This document shows, piece by piece, positions 27,079 to 28,305 of a stretch of 28,305 nt of DNA (positions within the stretch are counted from its first letter, which is position 1; every line of letters begins with the position of its first letter). Location: assembly GCA_963575745.1 (NCBI GenBank), contig CAUYUJ010010466.1, forward strand, positions 1 through 28,305, read 5' to 3'. Both the position numbers and the translations under genes were made by a program. This DNA comes from Prorocentrum cordatum. Its lineage: Eukaryota; Sar; Dinophyceae; Prorocentrales; Prorocentraceae. Under the pieces are notes generated by a model, which did no database searches, was not told the origin of the DNA, and was given only the letters and a program-made list of their open reading frames with translations.

Positions 27079-27192
27079 AGAGAGAGGGAACGAGAGCCAG
27101 GAACAATAAGACTCGTCGCTCCTGGCCCATATTTTTCTACATGCGGTCGCCCTTCGGGGCACCGCCCTTCGGGGCGAAGCTTCCATCCCAGG

Positions 27193-27495
27193 ATGAGAAG
27201 AGATTGCGTTGTTGTTGCAACGCATATGTCGCGTACGCGCGTGCATTTTTACGATGATCCAGAACTGTTTGCCTTGCTTAAACAATCATCGTCATCCCGC
27301 ATGTTTACGTATCTGGTGGATTCTCTGTCCGCGCTGCCCCCCAGCCCTGACTCGCCAAACTATCCTCTAGGCTTCCGCCTGTGCTCCGGTACCCTTGAGA
27401 CGCAGAGGCGTTACTACCAACGCCCAACGACGCAGCTCCTAGCTCACAACGCACGCGGTTGCAACAACAGTCTGTTGTTGGACGCTTACATATAA
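27193..27495 (+). CDS. Hypothetical open frame headed by the motif
   Basis: 100 codons from ATG 27193 (MRRDCVVVATHMSRTRVHFY), with an ordinary-looking body (DDPELFALLKQSSSSRMFTY) and stop TAA at 27493-27495. It is the best protein-like frame among the motif-headed units, but no family was recognised and no splice or expression signal is visible. Confidence 0.3.
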   Translation: MRRDCVVVATHMSRTRVHFYDDPELFALLKQSSSSRMFTYLVDSLSALPPSPDSPNYPLGFRLCSGTLETQRRYYQRPTTQLLAHNARGCNNSLLLDAYI

Positions 27496-27569
27496 TAGAA
27501 AAGCTGTCTACATACACACAACATCTTCACAACGAACCAACGACAACATACACGCTATATCACCAGAAC

Positions 27570-27680
27570 TACAATTGTCTCGGTTTTTTTGCAATGTCTT
27601 GGTTTTTCTGCTTTGTCTTGGTTAAAAACCATGACGTTCTGGGCGGCATTGGTTTTTTTAGGGCTGTCTGATGTCTGGGA
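27570..27680 (+). repeat. GTCTTGGTTTTT array, right copy
   Basis: Three or four copies of GTCTTGGTTTTT, then a TTGGTTTTTTTAGG word and GATGTCTGGG. It mirrors the border at 1731. Confidence 0.75.
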
Positions 27681-28305
27681 GCTGGCCTCCAGGGGGGCGC
27701 TCAAGCCCCAGCGCTCGCTGCCCACCACCGCCAGCAGCAGCGCCCGTCGCCTGCAGGTCTCCAGGCTTGTCGCTGCTGCCAGCGCCAGCAGTAGTAGTTG
27801 TCGCGCGCCACTGCCGCGCCGTCCATCCGCCAACCATCGACGATGAGGATGGCGGTAGCGAGCTGGTGCTGGTCGCGATGATGCCGCGGGCGTCGCCGCA
27901 AGCCACGGCCGCCGGGCCGTCGTCGCCGCCAGCCGCTGTCCGTGCTCTCGTCGCCGCAGGCCACGTGCCCGCGCCAGCAGCGTCCACCGTCGTGCCACCC
28001 TGTTGTTGTTGGCCTCCAGGATTGGCCAACTCCCCCTCCTCTCCAGCAGCTCTGCCGAAGAGCCTCCTCCTCCTAGGTGGGCTTCGGCTCCGCCGACGAG
28101 CCTCCTGCGCCGGAGACGACGGGCTGAAGGGCGGGCTGAAGGGAGTCGGTGACTCCAGCAACCACGGGCGCCGAGGCACAGCAGGGCGGCGCGGCGGCGA
28201 CTCCAGCAACCATGGGCGCAACAACTGCGCCATGGCTGAAATGGTGCTGTGTTTGAGCTACTTGAGCCAACACAGCTACGGACATGATGATGAATAATAA
28301 TAATA
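27680..28305. other. GC-rich low-complexity end, no supported gene
   Basis: The sequence is CCGCCG- and CAGCAG-rich with a direct repeat (GACTCCAGCAACCA.GGGCGC near 28150 and 28199) and a doubled GGGCTGAAGGG. Open frames occur on both strands and are Ala/Pro/Arg-rich. I do not call a protein. Confidence 0.5.

Larger units (their letters stand above)
24622..27220 (+). repeat. Eleven dispersed same-strand copies of a GATTGCGTTGTT motif
   Basis: Core ATGAGAAGAGATTGCGTTGTT. Copies start at 24622, 24844, 24911, 25038, 25248, 25414, 25834, 25936, 26329, 26444 and 27193. Several begin with ATG and read M-R-R-(D/H)-C-V-V. Spacing ranges from about 60 to 750 bp and the sequence between copies is mostly unique. 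All are on the plus strand. Confidence 0.8.

Noticed and set aside
27658-28297. Ala/Pro/Arg-rich proteins of about 190-210 codons on both strands
   Set aside because: GC-rich low-complexity sequence open on both strands, with internal direct repeats and no supporting signal.

Overview
This window looks like nuclear DNA of a dinoflagellate; I cannot name the species. Three things read from the sequence point there. (1) Coding islands in the middle of the window are bounded by acceptors of the form AG|G and by donors that are a mix of GT, GC and GA, which is the known dinoflagellate intron pattern. (2) One exon carries the KRPAAA-type Lys/Arg-Pro-Ala tract that I associate, from memory, with dinoflagellate proteins. 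(3) A transposase-like open frame at 22.4-24.3 kb belongs to a large repetitive family that I recognise from dinoflagellate gene sets. No bacterial, plastid or viral gene organisation is visible, and most long open frames are artefacts of stop-free simple repeats.

Layout. 1-1730: a GC-rich 10-bp minisatellite with higher-order duplications. 1740-1890: a GTCTTGGTTTTT array. 2030-2880: a cluster of direct and inverted copies of a module bordered by (GC)n, then a TA microsatellite. 3.3-20.03 kb: a plus-strand gene (or two adjacent genes) of about 30 short exons, roughly 0.95 kb of amino acids' worth (about 2.9 kb) of coding sequence in about 16.7 kb, whose introns consist largely of TCC/GGA, GA, GAT/ATC, TACA, ACC and T-tract repeats. 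The exons alternate between acidic (DDE-rich, GAEVQEIDE repeats) and basic, Lys/Arg-rich segments. The segment from 16.4 to 18.1 kb looks like a dinoflagellate charged domain. The 3' end (TGA at 20029-20031) is well defined; the 5' end is not. A 3-kb gap (12.5-15.5 kb) may be a large intron or a boundary between two genes.

20.25-22.1 kb holds foldback and minisatellite repeats. 22.41-24.30 kb is an intronless transposase-like gene broken by three apparent one-base losses, all in homopolymer runs; an in-frame TGA is then followed by a short Cys-rich tail and a 12-A run. 24.6-27.3 kb carries at least eleven same-strand copies of a motif of about 20 bp (core AGATTGCGTTGTT, often ATG-initiated and reading MRRDCVV). 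27.57-27.66 kb repeats the GTCTTGG motif seen at the left, and the window ends in GC-rich minisatellite-like sequence.

Exon borders were chosen by eye from reading-frame continuity and AG|G / GT-GC-GA signals. No transcript evidence was available, so the gene model is a proposal.
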